The notes: generated from the letters alone by a model not told the origin. DNA of 64,000 bases from Hymenobacter latericoloratus (GCF_014199535.1 NZ_JACHNV010000001.1:682001-746000); one strand, 5' to 3'; positions 11,093 to 20,901 are shown, counted from the first letter of the stretch. Program-made: numbers and translations.

Positions 11093-11920
11093 ATGGCACT
11101 CAAAAAACTAAGACCAACATCACCGGGTCAGCGCTTCCGCATCGCCCCGGCCTTCGACGAGATTACCGCGTCGACGCCGGAGAAGTCGCTGTTGGCACCC
11201 CTCAAAAACTCCGGTGGCCGTAACAATTCGGGCAAAATGTCCAACCGCTACATCGGCGGTGGTCACAAAGCCAAATACCGTATCATCGACTTCAAGCGTG
11301 ACAAGGCCACGGTGCCCGCTACGGTGAAGACGATTGAGTACGACCCTAACCGCACCGCTCGTATTGCTCTGCTGCAGTACGCTGATGGTGAGAAGCGCTA
11401 CATCATTGCTCCCGCCGGCCTAGCCGTAGGTGCTACTGTTGTATCGGGTTCGGGTGTAGCTCCGGAAGTAGGCAATGCCCTGCCCCTACGCGAAATTCCA
11501 CTGGGTACCATCGTACACAACATCGAGCTGATGCCCGGTGGTGGTGCTGCTATGGCTCGCTCGGCTGGTACTTACGCCCAGCTGGTAGCCCGCGAAGACA
11601 AGTACGCCACCTTGAAACTGCCTTCCGGCGAAATGCGCATGGTACTGGTTACCTGCATGGCTACGGTAGGCACCGTTTCAAATGGCGACCACATGAACGT
11701 ACGTCTCGGCAAGGCTGGTCGTAACCGGTGGTTGGGTCGTCGTCCGCGCGTACGTGGTGTGGCTATGAACCCTGTCGATCACCCCATGGGTGGTGGTGAA
11801 GGTAAGTCGTCGGGTGGTCACCCGCGCAGCCGTAACGGTATCTTCTCGAAAGGCCAGAAGACCCGTAACAAGAATAAGTATTCCGAGAACCTGATCGTAA
11901 GCCGGAAAGGCAAGAAATAA
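11093..11920 (+). CDS. rplB: 50S ribosomal protein L2 (uL2)
   Basis: 275 residues, normal length. Essential for subunit association and the peptidyl-transferase centre. Clear marks: [43 protein letters not shown] and, near the C-terminus, the [19 protein letters not shown] segment with the conserved His. Followed by rpsS after 3 bases. Confidence 0.98.
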   Translation: MALKKLRPTSPGQRFRIAPAFDEITASTPEKSLLAPLKNSGGRNNSGKMSNRYIGGGHKAKYRIIDFKRDKATVPATVKTIEYDPNRTARIALLQYADGEKRYIIAPAGLAVGATVVSGSGVAPEVGNALPLREIPLGTIVHNIELMPGGGAAMARSAGTYAQLVAREDKYATLKLPSGEMRMVLVTCMATVGTVSNGDHMNVRLGKAGRNRWLGRRPRVRGVAMNPVDHPMGGGEGKSSGGHPRSRNGIFSKGQKTRNKNKYSENLIVSRKGKK

Positions 11921-11923
11921 GCA

Positions 11924-12202
11924 ATGGCACGTTCACTAAAAAAAGGGCCGTACATTGACTTCCGGCTCGAGAAGAAAGTATCGGCAATGGACGAGTCCGG
12001 CAAAAAGTCGGTGGTGAAGACTTGGTCGCGCCGCTCGATGATTTCGCCTGACTTCGTTGGCCACACCTTCGCTGTGCACAACGGCAATAAGTTCATCCCG
12101 GTGTATGTAACGGAGAACATGGTAGGACACAAACTCGGCGAGTTTGCCCCTACCCGTAACTTCCGTGGCCACATCGCCAAGAAAGATAAAGGCAAGCGCT
12201 AA
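11924..12202 (+). CDS. rpsS: 30S ribosomal protein S19 (uS19)
   Basis: 92 residues, exactly the usual length. Head protein contacting tRNA and S13. Starts [15 protein letters not shown] and contains [20 protein letters not shown] and [16 protein letters not shown]. Tightly packed between rplB and rplV with gaps of 3 and 1 bases. Confidence 0.98.
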   Translation: MARSLKKGPYIDFRLEKKVSAMDESGKKSVVKTWSRRSMISPDFVGHTFAVHNGNKFIPVYVTENMVGHKLGEFAPTRNFRGHIAKKDKGKR

Positions 12203-12203
12203 G

Positions 12204-12686
12204 ATGGAAGCAGTAGCTAAACTCCGTAACGTGCCCACCTCGCCGCGCAAAATGCGCCTGGTGGCCAACCTGGTGCGCGGTCAGAAAGTAACCCGTGCCC
12301 TCGGCCTGCTGAAATTCGAGGCTAACTCCGGTGCTGCCCGTGTTGAAAAGCTGCTCCTGTCGGCCCTGGCTAACTGGCAGCAGAAAAATGAGGACGAGCG
12401 CATCGAAGATGCCAACCTCTATATCAAAGAGATTTTCGTGGATGAAGGCCGTCAGCTGAAGCGTCTGCGCCCCGCCCCCCAGGGTCGCGGCCACCGCATT
12501 CGCAAGCGTAGCAACCACGTAACGCTGGTTATTGACAGCAAAGTAGAGCCCCTCGGCAGCAAGGCTGCTGCTAAACAAGCTGCTGAAACTAAACCAGCTG
12601 CTACGGTTGTTGACGAGGCTCCCAAGAAAACTCGTCGCAGCTCGGCTAAGAAATCCAACGAAACCACGGCAGAAGCCACCGCATAA
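12204..12686 (+). CDS. rplV: 50S ribosomal protein L22 (uL22) with C-terminal extension
   Basis: 160 residues from the ATG at 12204 ([20 protein letters not shown]); upstream in-frame codons belong to rpsS. The core, about 112 residues, includes the tunnel hairpin segment [25 protein letters not shown]. It is followed by a tail of roughly 45 residues rich in Ala, Lys, Thr and Glu ([20 protein letters not shown]...). The tail makes this L22 much longer than the 110-residue E. coli protein. It is probably disordered and on the surface. Confidence 0.97.
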   Translation: MEAVAKLRNVPTSPRKMRLVANLVRGQKVTRALGLLKFEANSGAARVEKLLLSALANWQQKNEDERIEDANLYIKEIFVDEGRQLKRLRPAPQGRGHRIRKRSNHVTLVIDSKVEPLGSKAAAKQAAETKPAATVVDEAPKKTRRSSAKKSNETTAEATA

Positions 12687-12691
12687 GCACT

Positions 12692-13564
12692 ATGGGACAG
12701 AAAGTAAATCCGGTTGGCTTCCGTCTGGGCGTCATCAAAGGATGGGACTCGAACTGGTACGGCGGCAAGGACTTTGCCGACAAGCTGGTTGAGGACGAAA
12801 AAATCCGCAAATACATCAACGCTCGTATCCCGAAAGGCGGCATCAGCCGCATCGTAATCGAGCGTACGCTGAAGCGCGTTACCATTACCATCAATACGGC
12901 TCGTCCGGGTGTTGTAATCGGTAAAGGTGGTGCTGAAGTGGACAAGATCAAGGACGAGCTGAAGCAGATTACCGGCAAAGACGTTCAGATCAACATCTTC
13001 GAGATTAAGCGTCCGGAACTCGACGCTAAACTGGTAGGTGAGAGCATTGCTCAGCAGCTCCAGGCTCGTATCTCGTTCCGTCGCGCTATGAAAATGGCGA
13101 TTCAGGCTGCGCTGCGTGTTGGTGCCGAAGGCATCAAGATCCAATGCGGCGGCCGTCTGGGCGGCGCCGAAATTGCTCGCTCGGAGCAATACAAAGAAGG
13201 TCGTACCCCGCTGCACACCCTGCGTGCTGATATCGACTACGCTCTGTCGGAAGCTCAGACGGTGTATGGCAAAATCGGCATTAAGGTGTGGGTGATGCGT
13301 GGTGAGGTATTCGGTAAGCCCGACCTCTCCCCGAACCAACAGCCTGCTGGTGGCCAAGGCGGCGAAAGCCGTGGCAACGACCGTGGCCCGCGCGGCGAGC
13401 GTGGTGACCGGGGTGGTGACCGTGGCCCGCGCCGTGACCGGAATGACCGAGGCGGCGAAGGCCGTGGCGGTGACAACCGGGGCGGTCAAGGTGGTGGACA
13501 GCGTCGCGGTGGCGGCCCTGGCCAAAACCGTGGTGGCCAAGGCGGTGGTGCTCCCCGTCGCTAG
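12692..13564 (+). CDS. rpsC: 30S ribosomal protein S3 (uS3) with RGG-like C-terminal tail
   Basis: 290 residues against about 233 in E. coli. The KH-domain core is intact ([73 protein letters not shown]). From about residue 213 (base 13330) it continues into some 78 residues of almost only Gly, Arg, Asp, Gln and Asn, with repeated DRGG, DRGPR and NRGG units, ending in GGGAPRR. S3 forms the mRNA entry site, so the tail would project near incoming mRNA. The N-terminus of S5 in this window has the same composition. Confidence 0.97.
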   Translation: MGQKVNPVGFRLGVIKGWDSNWYGGKDFADKLVEDEKIRKYINARIPKGGISRIVIERTLKRVTITINTARPGVVIGKGGAEVDKIKDELKQITGKDVQINIFEIKRPELDAKLVGESIAQQLQARISFRRAMKMAIQAALRVGAEGIKIQCGGRLGGAEIARSEQYKEGRTPLHTLRADIDYALSEAQTVYGKIGIKVWVMRGEVFGKPDLSPNQQPAGGQGGESRGNDRGPRGERGDRGGDRGPRRDRNDRGGEGRGGDNRGGQGGGQRRGGGPGQNRGGQGGGAPRR

Positions 13565-13603
13565 CCTTTTTCTTTTCTCTCGAATTTCAATTCAAGATAA
13601 CTC

Positions 13604-14026
13604 ATGTTACAACCGAAAAGGACCAAGTATCGCAAGATGCAAAAGGGTCGCGTGCATGGCTTAGCCCACCGCGGCAGCTCCATTGACTTCGGTTCGTTCG
13701 CTATCAAGTCGCTGGAACAAGCATGGATTACGGCTCGCCAGATTGAGGCTGCTCGTATTGCCATGACCCGCGCCATGAAACGCGAAGGTCAAGTATGGAT
13801 CCGCATTTTCCCGGATAAGCCGATCACCAAGAAGCCCGCTGAGGTTCGGATGGGTAAGGGTAAGGGTTCGCCTGAGTATTGGGTAGCCGTAGTGAAGCCT
13901 GGCACCATTCTCTTCGAATCGGACGGCGTTTCGCTGGAAGTGGCGCAGGAGTCGCTGCGTCTGGCCGCTCAGAAGCTGCCGGTGCGCACCTCGTTTGTTG
14001 TTCGTCGCGACTATCAAGAAGCTTAA
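13604..14026 (+). CDS. rplP: 50S ribosomal protein L16 (uL16)
   Basis: 140 residues. Binds near the A-site and the 5S/23S junction. Recognised by [47 protein letters not shown] and [19 protein letters not shown]. Lies 39 bases after rpsC and 5 bases before rpmC. Confidence 0.98.
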   Translation: MLQPKRTKYRKMQKGRVHGLAHRGSSIDFGSFAIKSLEQAWITARQIEAARIAMTRAMKREGQVWIRIFPDKPITKKPAEVRMGKGKGSPEYWVAVVKPGTILFESDGVSLEVAQESLRLAAQKLPVRTSFVVRRDYQEA

Positions 14027-14031
14027 ACAAG

Positions 14032-14244
14032 ATGAAGAACACCGAAATCCGCGCCCTCTCCCTGGAGGACCTCAAAAACCAAATTAAGACGGAGCAGACC
14101 AACGGCCAGACCTTGCGTTTCGCGCATGCCATCTCGCCCTTGGAAAACCCGATTCGTCTGAAGCAAGCCCGCAAAAATGTCGCCCGTCTGCTGACCGAGT
14201 TGAAGCGTCGCGAGAACGAGCAGGCTACTAACTCTGCTAACTAA
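14032..14244 (+). CDS. rpmC: 50S ribosomal protein L29 (uL29)
   Basis: 70 residues from the ATG at 14032 ([18 protein letters not shown]). Two-helix protein near the tunnel exit; the family signature is [25 protein letters not shown]. The upstream in-frame extension overlaps rplP and is not used. Only 2 bases from rpsQ. Confidence 0.96.
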   Translation: MKNTEIRALSLEDLKNQIKTEQTNGQTLRFAHAISPLENPIRLKQARKNVARLLTELKRRENEQATNSAN

Positions 14245-14246
14245 CG

Positions 14247-14537
14247 ATGGCAAGCAACGAAGAACAGCAGGCAACGACCGCTACCGAGCGGAACCTGCGT
14301 AAAGAAATCATCGGGCGCGTTTCTTCTTCCAAGATGGACAAATCCATCACGGTAGTGGTAGAAAGCAAAATCAAACACCCGATCTACGGTAAGTTCGTTA
14401 CCAAGTCGACCAAGTTCATGGCCCACGACGAGAACAACGAATGCGGCGAAGGGGATACGGTTCGCATCATGTCGACCCGTCCGCTGAGCAAGAACAAACG
14501 CTGGAGACTGGTAGAAATCGTAGAACGCGCCAAGTAA
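14247..14537 (+). CDS. rpsQ: 30S ribosomal protein S17 (uS17)
   Basis: 96 residues, with a slightly long polar N-terminus ([17 protein letters not shown]) before the OB-fold core [39 protein letters not shown] and [20 protein letters not shown]. Primary 16S rRNA binder. One base separates it from rplN. Confidence 0.97.
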   Translation: MASNEEQQATTATERNLRKEIIGRVSSSKMDKSITVVVESKIKHPIYGKFVTKSTKFMAHDENNECGEGDTVRIMSTRPLSKNKRWRLVEIVERAK

Positions 14538-14538
14538 G

Positions 14539-14907
14539 ATGATACAGCAAGAATCCCGTCTGACCGTCGCTGATAATAGCGGCGCCAAAGAAGTTCTCTG
14601 CATTCGTGTCCTCGGTGGCACGGGCAAGAAATACGCCAGTGTAGGCGACAAGATTGTAGTAGCAATTAAGTCAGCTATTCCTTCCGGCAACGCCAAGAAA
14701 GGCGCTGTATCGAAGGCAGTAGTAGTTCGCACGAAGAAAGAAGTACGCCGCAAAGACGGTTCGTACATCCGCTTCGATGACAATGCTGCTGTACTGCTCA
14801 ACAATAACGACGAGCCCCGCGGTACCCGCATCTTCGGCCCCGTGGCCCGCGAACTGCGTGAAAAGCAGTTCATGAAGATTGTTTCGCTGGCTCCTGAAGT
14901 TCTCTAA
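14539..14907 (+). CDS. rplN: 50S ribosomal protein L14 (uL14)
   Basis: 122 residues. Forms an inter-subunit bridge and is the binding site of silencing factor RsfS. Starts [19 protein letters not shown] and ends [23 protein letters not shown], both textbook. Contains the [16 protein letters not shown] segment. Confidence 0.98.
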   Translation: MIQQESRLTVADNSGAKEVLCIRVLGGTGKKYASVGDKIVVAIKSAIPSGNAKKGAVSKAVVVRTKKEVRRKDGSYIRFDDNAAVLLNNNDEPRGTRIFGPVARELREKQFMKIVSLAPEVL

Positions 14908-14910
14908 GCA

Positions 14911-15174
14911 ATGGCAACGAAAACGAAAGCAACGCCCGCGAAACTGCACGTAAAAACTGGCGACACCGTTCTGGTGATTTCCGGCGACGAGAAAGGCAAA
15001 ACCGGTGTTATCAAATCGGTGAACCGTTCGACGCAGCGTGTTATCGTGGAAGGCCTAAACCTGGCAACCAAGCACAACAAACCTAGTGCGAAGAACCCCC
15101 AGGGCGGCATCACCAAGATCGAGGCACCGATTCACGTGAGCAACGTGAAGCGCGTTGAATCGACCAACGCCTAA
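14911..15174 (+). CDS. rplX: 50S ribosomal protein L24 (uL24), short form
   Basis: 87 residues against about 104 in E. coli. The KOW motif [21 protein letters not shown] is complete, as is the [18 protein letters not shown] loop; the shortening is at the C-terminus, ending soon after [13 protein letters not shown]. Initiator of 50S assembly. Normal genome context between rplN and rplE. Confidence 0.96.
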   Translation: MATKTKATPAKLHVKTGDTVLVISGDEKGKTGVIKSVNRSTQRVIVEGLNLATKHNKPSAKNPQGGITKIEAPIHVSNVKRVESTNA

Positions 15175-15188
15175 CCCGCTCTACGACT

Positions 15189-15749
15189 ATGGCTCGACTG
15201 AAAGATAAATATCAGAAAGAAGTAGTACCGGCGCTCCAGGAGAAATTCCAGTTCAAGAGCATCATGCAGGTACCGCGCATCACTAAGATCTGCATCAACC
15301 GCGGCATTGGTTCAGCAGTAGCTGATAAAAAGCTGGTAGATAATGGTGTTGACGAATTGACGACCATCACGGGTCAGAAAGCCGTTGCCACTATCGCCAA
15401 GCGGTCGGTATCGAACTTTAAATTGCGTGAAGGCATGCCCATCGGGGCCCGCGTTACCCTGCGTGGTAACCAGATGTACGAGTTTCTCGACCGTCTGCTG
15501 ACGGTTGCTCTGCCCCGCGTTCGTGACTTCAAAGGCATTAACGACAAGGGCTTCGATGGCCGTGGTAACTATACCCTGGGCATCAAGGAGCAAATTATCT
15601 TCCCGGAAATTTCGATTGACAAAATCAAGTCAATTGCCGGTATGGATATTACCTTCGTAACGACAGCTGAAAACGACGAGCAGAGCTACGAGCTGCTACG
15701 CGCCTTCGGAATGCCGTTCGCTAACGCCAAGAAACAGAACAATGGCTAA
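15189..15749 (+). CDS. rplE: 50S ribosomal protein L5 (uL5)
   Basis: 186 residues. Binds 5S rRNA and the P-site tRNA T-loop. Recognised by [44 protein letters not shown] and [20 protein letters not shown]. Its last 8 bases overlap the start of rpsN, so the two are probably translationally coupled. Confidence 0.98.
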   Translation: MARLKDKYQKEVVPALQEKFQFKSIMQVPRITKICINRGIGSAVADKKLVDNGVDELTTITGQKAVATIAKRSVSNFKLREGMPIGARVTLRGNQMYEFLDRLLTVALPRVRDFKGINDKGFDGRGNYTLGIKEQIIFPEISIDKIKSIAGMDITFVTTAENDEQSYELLRAFGMPFANAKKQNNG

Positions 15750-16011
15750 GGAATCAATGAAAGCACGGGAGCGGAAGCGTATTGCTACCGTAGCCCGTTA
15801 CGCTGAGAAGCGCAAGGCTCTAAAAGAGGCTGGCGACTACGAAGCTCTGGACAAGTTGCCCCGCAATGCTTCGCCCGTGCGCCTGCACAACCGCGACAAG
15901 ATTGACGGCCGTCCTCGTGGTTACATGCGCAAGTTTGGCATTAGCCGCGTGCGTTTCCGCGAAATGGCTCTCGCCGGCAAAATTCCCGGTGTAACCAAGT
16001 CCAGCTGGTAG
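15742..16011 (+). CDS. rpsN: 30S ribosomal protein S14 (uS14), zinc-free form
   Basis: 89 residues. Typical C-minus type: no CxxC pairs, with [37 protein letters not shown] and the end [10 protein letters not shown]. Being zinc-independent it does not need replacement in zinc limitation. It overlaps rplE by 8 bases and is followed by a 196-base gap holding an inverted repeat and a promoter. Confidence 0.97.
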   Translation: MAKESMKARERKRIATVARYAEKRKALKEAGDYEALDKLPRNASPVRLHNRDKIDGRPRGYMRKFGISRVRFREMALAGKIPGVTKSSW

Positions 16012-16121
16012 TACCGCTGTTCCTGCCAAACCAGAGTTTTCTGTAAGGCATTGTTATTTGGCAGGTTGCCGAAAGAAACCATCAGCCGAGCCCTTAAAAG
16101 CCGAGTTGAGTAGTCTTAACC

Positions 16122-16160
16122 GAAAATTTCGTCGCCTCTTTCTGTGGCGGCGAAATTTTC
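16122..16160. promoter_or_regulatory. 15-bp inverted repeat around the rpsH -33 region
   Basis: GAAAATTTCGTCGCC (16122-16136) is the reverse complement of GGCGGCGAAATTTTC (16146-16160) except for one G-T wobble position. The 9-base loop contains the TTTC -33 box, and the right arm ends one base before the -7 box. It may act as a terminator for the rpsN transcript, as an operator, or both. Confidence 0.55.
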
Positions 16161-16169
16161 ATATCTTTG
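16139..16169 (+). promoter_or_regulatory. Promoter of the rpsH-rplF-... unit
   Basis: TTTC (16139-16142), 19 bases, TATCTTTG (16162-16169). Good match to the Bacteroidota consensus; transcription would begin near 16176, about 30 bases before rpsH. Confidence 0.65.
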
Positions 16170-16207
16170 CGGCTCCCTAAAAATGGGCGCTTCATTTTCA
16201 TAATCAA

Positions 16208-16606
16208 ATGAACACAGATCCAATTGCCGACTACCTCACCCGGGTGCGCAATGCCATCAAGGCTAATCACCGGGTAGTAGAAATCCCGGCCAGCAACATC
16301 AAGAAGGAGATTACGAAGGTGCTCTACAAGAAGGGCTACATTCAGAGCTACCGGTTTGATGACGCCGCAGTACAGGGCACGATCAAAATCGCGCTGAAGT
16401 ACAATCCGGCTACCAAGAAATCCGCCATTACGAAACTGGAGCGCATCAGCACCCCGGGTCTGCGTCAGTATGCTCACGTGGAAAACCTGCCGCGCGTATT
16501 GAGCGGCTTGGGTATTGCGATTCTGTCGACGTCGAAAGGCGTAATGACCGAGAAAGAGGCGAAAGCCGAGAACGTGGGCGGCGAAGTGCTGTGCTACGTC
16601 TACTAA
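16208..16606 (+). CDS. rpsH: 30S ribosomal protein S8 (uS8)
   Basis: 132 residues. Central 16S rRNA binder and, in E. coli, the repressor of the spc operon. Starts MNTDPIADYLTRVRNAIKANH; the RNA-binding end is LGIAILSTSKGVMTEKEAKAENVGGEVLCYVY. Opens the second part of the spc block here, behind its own promoter. Confidence 0.98.
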   Translation: MNTDPIADYLTRVRNAIKANHRVVEIPASNIKKEITKVLYKKGYIQSYRFDDAAVQGTIKIALKYNPATKKSAITKLERISTPGLRQYAHVENLPRVLSGLGIAILSTSKGVMTEKEAKAENVGGEVLCYVY

Positions 16607-16626
16607 TCTGAAAGGAAAACGAGACT

Positions 16627-17181
16627 ATGTCACGCATTGGTAAACTGCCCATCAGCCTGCCCACTAACGTGCAGGTTGAAGTGAGCAACGAAAACACGGT
16701 AACCGTGAAGGGCCCGAAAGGCACCCTGACCGTTCCGGTGGACCGCGACATTACCGTAGCAACCGAAGATGGTCAGCTGGTAGTGACTCGCCCAACTGAG
16801 CAGAAGCGCCACAAAGCCATGCACGGCCTCTACCGCTCGTTGCTAAATAACGCCGTGGACGGCGTTAGCAATGGTCTGGAAGAGAAGCTGGAGTTGGTAG
16901 GTGTAGGTTACAAGGCTTCGATGTCGGGTACTACGCTGGAACTGTCGCTGGGTTACTCGCATAATATCTTCCTGGCTCTGCCTAAAGAGGTAACGGCAAC
17001 GGCTGTAACGGAAAAGGGTAAGAACCCTATCGTTACGCTGACTAGCATTGACAAGCAACTGCTGGGTCAGGTAGCCGCCAAGATTCGCTCGCTGCGCAAA
17101 GTTGAGCCCTACAAAGGCAAAGGCGTGCGCTTCGTAGGTGAGCAGATTCGTCGTAAGGCTGGTAAAACGGCTTCGAAATAA
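16627..17181 (+). CDS. rplF: 50S ribosomal protein L6 (uL6)
   Basis: 184 residues in two repeated domains. Sits by the sarcin-ricin loop. Starts MSRIGKLPISLPTNV and carries the signature VEPYKGKGVRFVGEQIRRKAGK near the end. Gap to rplR is 9 bases. Confidence 0.98.
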   Translation: MSRIGKLPISLPTNVQVEVSNENTVTVKGPKGTLTVPVDRDITVATEDGQLVVTRPTEQKRHKAMHGLYRSLLNNAVDGVSNGLEEKLELVGVGYKASMSGTTLELSLGYSHNIFLALPKEVTATAVTEKGKNPIVTLTSIDKQLLGQVAAKIRSLRKVEPYKGKGVRFVGEQIRRKAGKTASK

Positions 17182-17190
17182 TATCACACC

Positions 17191-17541
17191 ATGGCTTTCG
17201 ATAAAGCAACTAGAAGAAAACGGATCCAGCGCATCATCCGCACTAAGGTCGCTGGCACGTCCGAGCGTCCGCGTCTGTCGGTCTTTCGTAGCAACACGGG
17301 CATCTATGCCCAGATTATTGACGACACGAAGGGTCACACGCTGGCGTCTGCTTCCTCGAAGCACGTTTCGGTGGAAGGGGGCAACGGAGTAGCCCTCGCC
17401 GCCGCAGTCGGCAAAGAAATTGCCGCCCGTGCTCAGGCAAAAGGAATTTCGAAAGTGGTATTTGACCGTTCCGGTTACCTCTACCACGGCCGCGTAAAAT
17501 CATTGGCAGAAGGAGCCCGCGAAGGCGGCCTCAATTTCTAA
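17191..17541 (+). CDS. rplR: 50S ribosomal protein L18 (uL18)
   Basis: 116 residues. 5S rRNA-binding protein; recognised by [35 protein letters not shown] and by [29 protein letters not shown] at the end. Normal length and context. Confidence 0.98.
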   Translation: MAFDKATRRKRIQRIIRTKVAGTSERPRLSVFRSNTGIYAQIIDDTKGHTLASASSKHVSVEGGNGVALAAAVGKEIAARAQAKGISKVVFDRSGYLYHGRVKSLAEGAREGGLNF

Positions 17542-17547
17542 CTCATC

Positions 17548-18153
17548 ATGGCAGAATTTAACAACGGCAACCGTGGTGGTGGCAATGACCGTGGCGGTAA
17601 TGACCGTCGGGGTGGTGGCAACGACCGTCGCGGCGGCAACGACCGGAACGCTGAACAGTCACGCACCGGTGATTCCGATCTGAAAGAAAAAGTGGTTGCT
17701 ATCAACCGCGTAGCGAAAGTAGTGAAAGGCGGTCGTCGTTTCAGCTTCTCGGCTATCGTGGTAGTAGGTGACGGCAACGGTACCGTAGGCTACGGCCTGG
17801 GTAAAGCCAATGAAGTAACCGACGCCATTGCCAAGGGCATTGACGACGCGAAAAAGAATCTAGTGAAAGTGCCGCTGTACAAGCACACGGTGCCTCACGT
17901 AATGGAAGGTAAGTATTCGGGCGGTTTTGTGCTGGTTCAGCCGGCCGCGGCTGGTACGGGCGTAATTGCCGGTGGTGCTATGCGTGCCGTATTCGAAAGC
18001 GCCGGTATCAAAGACGTACTCGCTAAGTCGAAAGGCTCGTCCAACCCCCACAACGTGGTAAAGGCTACCTTTGACGCTTTGTTGAAGATGCGTGACCCCA
18101 TGCAGATTGCACAGGCTCGCGGCATCACTCTCTCCCAAGTGTTTAACGGCTAA
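17548..18153 (+). CDS. rpsE: 30S ribosomal protein S5 (uS5) with Gly/Arg/Asn/Asp N-terminus
   Basis: 201 residues against 167 in E. coli. The first 44 residues (bases 17548-17679) are repeats of [11 protein letters not shown] and GNDR; then the core begins at [20 protein letters not shown] with the [20 protein letters not shown] loop and ASSNP-like [19 protein letters not shown]5 lines the mRNA entry channel together with S3 and S4. The same RGG-like composition is found on the C-terminus of S3. Confidence 0.97.
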   Translation: MAEFNNGNRGGGNDRGGNDRRGGGNDRRGGNDRNAEQSRTGDSDLKEKVVAINRVAKVVKGGRRFSFSAIVVVGDGNGTVGYGLGKANEVTDAIAKGIDDAKKNLVKVPLYKHTVPHVMEGKYSGGFVLVQPAAAGTGVIAGGAMRAVFESAGIKDVLAKSKGSSNPHNVVKATFDALLKMRDPMQIAQARGITLSQVFNG

Positions 18154-18159
18154 GAGCAG

Positions 18160-18339
18160 ATGGCGCAGATCCAAATTAAACTCGTTAAGAGCGTTATTGA
18201 CCGCCCCGAGCGGCAGAAGCGCACTGTAAAGGCCCTGGGCCTTGGTAAGATCGGCAGCACGAAGGCGGTGGAAAACACCCCCCAGGTAGCTGGTATGATT
18301 GATGCCGTAAAGCACCTGTTGGAAGTAACCGAACTCTAG
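18160..18339 (+). CDS. rpmD: 50S ribosomal protein L30 (uL30)
   Basis: 59 residues, read directly from the sequence at 18160 (MAQIQIKLVKSVIDRPERQK) to the TAG at 18337-18339. Contains the conserved TVKALGLGKIGST and ends VKHLLEVTEL. Same length as E. coli L30. Lies 6 bases after rpsE and 13 before rplO. Confidence 0.95.
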   Translation: MAQIQIKLVKSVIDRPERQKRTVKALGLGKIGSTKAVENTPQVAGMIDAVKHLLEVTEL

Positions 18340-18352
18340 GAATCTCCCGAAA

Positions 18353-18796
18353 ATGAATCTCAGCAATCTCCAACCCGCCGCCGGCTCCACGCGCAACGAA
18401 AAGCGCATTGGCCGTGGTACGGGTTCCGGCCGTGGTGGCACATCCACGCGCGGTCATAAAGGTGCCAAGTCCCGTTCGGGTTACTCCAAAAAGTCGGGCT
18501 TCGAAGGCGGCCAAATGCCGCTGCAGCGCCGGGTACCGAAATTCGGTTTCAAGAACATCAACCGTGTAGAATATAAAGCCGTCAACCTCGACGTGCTGGC
18601 CGCTCTCACCGAGAATGGCACTACTACGTTGGATGCTGCGTTCTTCGTAACTGCTGGTTTGGCTTCCAAAAACGCCAAAATCAAAGTTCTGGGGCGTGGT
18701 GAAATCACCAAAGCACTGGAAGTACATGCTCACGCTTTCTCTAAGTCGGCTGTTGAAGCTATTGAGAAGGCTGGTGGCAAAGCTGTGACGCTGTAA
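18353..18796 (+). CDS. rplO: 50S ribosomal protein L15 (uL15)
   Basis: 147 residues. Late assembly protein of the large subunit. Starts MNLSNLQPAAGSTRNEKRIG; basic Gly-rich N-terminus GRGTGSGRGGTSTRGHKGAKSRSG, then GGQMPLQRRVPKFGF. Followed 12 bases later by secY, the usual order. Confidence 0.98.
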   Translation: MNLSNLQPAAGSTRNEKRIGRGTGSGRGGTSTRGHKGAKSRSGYSKKSGFEGGQMPLQRRVPKFGFKNINRVEYKAVNLDVLAALTENGTTTLDAAFFVTAGLASKNAKIKVLGRGEITKALEVHAHAFSKSAVEAIEKAGGKAVTL

Positions 18797-18808
18797 GCCT
18801 GACTGGCA

Positions 18809-20125
18809 ATGAACAAGTTCATCACCACGATTAAGAACATTTTTGCGATTGAAGATCTGCGTATGCGGATCTTCAATACGCTTTTTTTCATTGCCATCTA
18901 CCGGCTGGGTTCTTACGTGGTGCTCCCCGGCGTCGATCCGACTCGGCTCACCCAAGGCGGCGCTACCGGAGTTCTGGGTATATTAGATACCTTACTCGGT
19001 GGTGCTTTTAGCCATGCCTCGATTTTCGCGCTAGGCATCATGCCTTACATCTCGGCATCAATCGTACTGCAGCTGCTTACAATTGCAGTTCCCTACTTCC
19101 AAAAATTGCAGAAGGAGGGCGAATCGGGACGTAAGAAGATCAACCAGTACACACGCGTACTTACAATACCAATTGTAGCATTGCAGTCAGTCGGCTTCAT
19201 TGCCACGATTAACGCAGACGCCATTGTTAATCCAGGTGTCTTTTTTACCGTCTCAACAGCCATAATAGTAACAGCAGGTACGCTGTTCTGCATGTGGTTG
19301 GGAGAAAAAATTACCGACAAAGGCATTGGTAATGGCATTTCCATGATCATTATGATTGGGATTGTGTCTCGCCTACCTGGCGCTTTGATCGGAGAAGCTA
19401 CAGCCCGTACTATGCGGGGCTCGTTGATTTTCCTGATTGAACTGGTTGTACTGTTCCTGGTAGTTATGGCGGTTATCATCCTGACTCAGGCTGTCCGTCA
19501 GATTCCCGTTCAGTATGCCAAGCAAATTGGGGGAGCTGCCAGTCTCAGTTCACAACGCCAGTACATTCCGATGAAGGTGAATGCAGCCGGGGTTATGCCG
19601 ATCATCTTCGCTCAATCGTTGATGTTTGTGCCTGCCATTGCTGCATCAGCTTGGAACAAAAATAGTGATACGGCCACCCTCATTGGGACTTGGTTTCAAC
19701 CAGACCATTTGGTGTACAACGTGGTGTTTGGATTACTAATCATCATCTTTACCTACTTCTACACAGCTATCAGCGTTAACCCCAATCAGATTGCGGATGA
19801 CCTAAAGCGCAGTGGGGGGTTCATTCCGGGTGTAAAGCCTGGCCGTGACACTTCGGAGTATATAGATGAAGTACTCACCCGTATTACGTTGCCTGGTGCT
19901 GTGGCCCTGGCTGTTATTGCCATTCTCCCCTCTTTAGCTACAGTGGCTGGGGTAACCCGTCCGTTTGCTCAGTTTTACGGCGGCACCTCGCTTATCATTA
20001 TGGTAGGGGTAGTATTGGACACCATGAACCAAGTGAAAAGCTATCTGCTCATGCGTCACTACGATGGCATGATGAAGACTGGCAAAGTTCGCGGCCGTTC
20101 GCAAAACATTGCCCTCGCCTCGTAA
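18809..20125 (+). CDS. secY: Protein translocase channel subunit SecY
   Basis: 438 residues, ten predicted membrane helices. Forms the SecYEG channel, with SecA (encoded at 54809 here) as motor. Marks: plug/TM2 region IMPYISASIVLQLL, EGESGRKKINQYTR loop, and C-terminal loop DDLKRSGGFIPGVKPGRDTSEY that contacts SecA and ribosome. Its codon use includes more A/T-ending codons than the ribosomal genes. One base before map. Confidence 0.98.
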   Translation: MNKFITTIKNIFAIEDLRMRIFNTLFFIAIYRLGSYVVLPGVDPTRLTQGGATGVLGILDTLLGGAFSHASIFALGIMPYISASIVLQLLTIAVPYFQKLQKEGESGRKKINQYTRVLTIPIVALQSVGFIATINADAIVNPGVFFTVSTAIIVTAGTLFCMWLGEKITDKGIGNGISMIIMIGIVSRLPGALIGEATARTMRGSLIFLIELVVLFLVVMAVIILTQAVRQIPVQYAKQIGGAASLSSQRQYIPMKVNAAGVMPIIFAQSLMFVPAIAASAWNKNSDTATLIGTWFQPDHLVYNVVFGLLIIIFTYFYTAISVNPNQIADDLKRSGGFIPGVKPGRDTSEYIDEVLTRITLPGAVALAVIAILPSLATVAGVTRPFAQFYGGTSLIIMVGVVLDTMNQVKSYLLMRHYDGMMKTGKVRGRSQNIALAS

Positions 20126-20126
20126 G

Positions 20127-20897
20127 ATGATTTTTTACAAGACCGAGGAAGAAATAGAATTCATGCGAGCTAGCGCGAAAGTGCTGGCTCAGGCCCACGG
20201 AGAAGTGGCCCGCATGATTCAGGAAGGAATCACGACGCGTGCATTAGATCAGCGTGCCGAGGAATTCATCCGGGACCATGGTGGCCAGCCTTCCTTCAAG
20301 GGATACAATGGATTTGAGTATAGCCTCTGTATCTCTCCCAACTCGGTAGTAGTGCACGGTTTCCCGGGTGACTACACGCTGAAAAGCGGTGACGTGGTTT
20401 CGATTGATTGCGGAGTTTTGCTTAATGGCTACCACGCGGATAGTGCTTATACCCACCCGGTAGGGGAGGTAGCACCGGAAGTGACTAAGCTGCTAGAGGA
20501 AACTAAGAAGTCGCTGTACCTCGGTATTGAACAAGCAGTGGCTGGCAACCGGATGGGCGACGTAAGCTACGCTATCCAGAACCATGTTGAGAAACAAGGG
20601 TATGGAGTGGTTCGGGAGCTAGTTGGTCACGGCATTGGCAAAAAACTGCATGAGCGGCCTGAGGTACCCAACTACGGTAAACGTGGAGCCGGTCTGAAGC
20701 TGCAAACCGGGCTAGTACTTGCCATTGAACCCATGGTGAACCTCGGCAAGAAGGATGTGATTCAGGAAAAGGATGGCTGGACTATCCGAACCAAAGATCT
20801 AAAGCCCTCGGCGCACTTTGAGCATACAGTAGTTGTTCGCAAAGACAAGGCGGAAATACTTACCTCCTTCGAATACATAGAAAAAGCCTTACAGTAG
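20127..20897 (+). CDS. map: Type I methionine aminopeptidase
   Basis: 256 residues from the ATG at 20127 ([20 protein letters not shown]); an in-frame ATG 18 bases earlier is inside secY. Removes initiator Met from nascent proteins. Metal ligands are recognisable: [16 protein letters not shown] (two Asp), [19 protein letters not shown] (His), [10 protein letters not shown] (Glu) and FEHTVVV (Glu). The substrate His is in SVVVHGFPG. Standard secY-map-infA order. Confidence 0.97.
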   Translation: MIFYKTEEEIEFMRASAKVLAQAHGEVARMIQEGITTRALDQRAEEFIRDHGGQPSFKGYNGFEYSLCISPNSVVVHGFPGDYTLKSGDVVSIDCGVLLNGYHADSAYTHPVGEVAPEVTKLLEETKKSLYLGIEQAVAGNRMGDVSYAIQNHVEKQGYGVVRELVGHGIGKKLHERPEVPNYGKRGAGLKLQTGLVLAIEPMVNLGKKDVIQEKDGWTIRTKDLKPSAHFEHTVVVRKDKAEILTSFEYIEKALQ

Positions 20898-20901
20898 CCT
20901 T

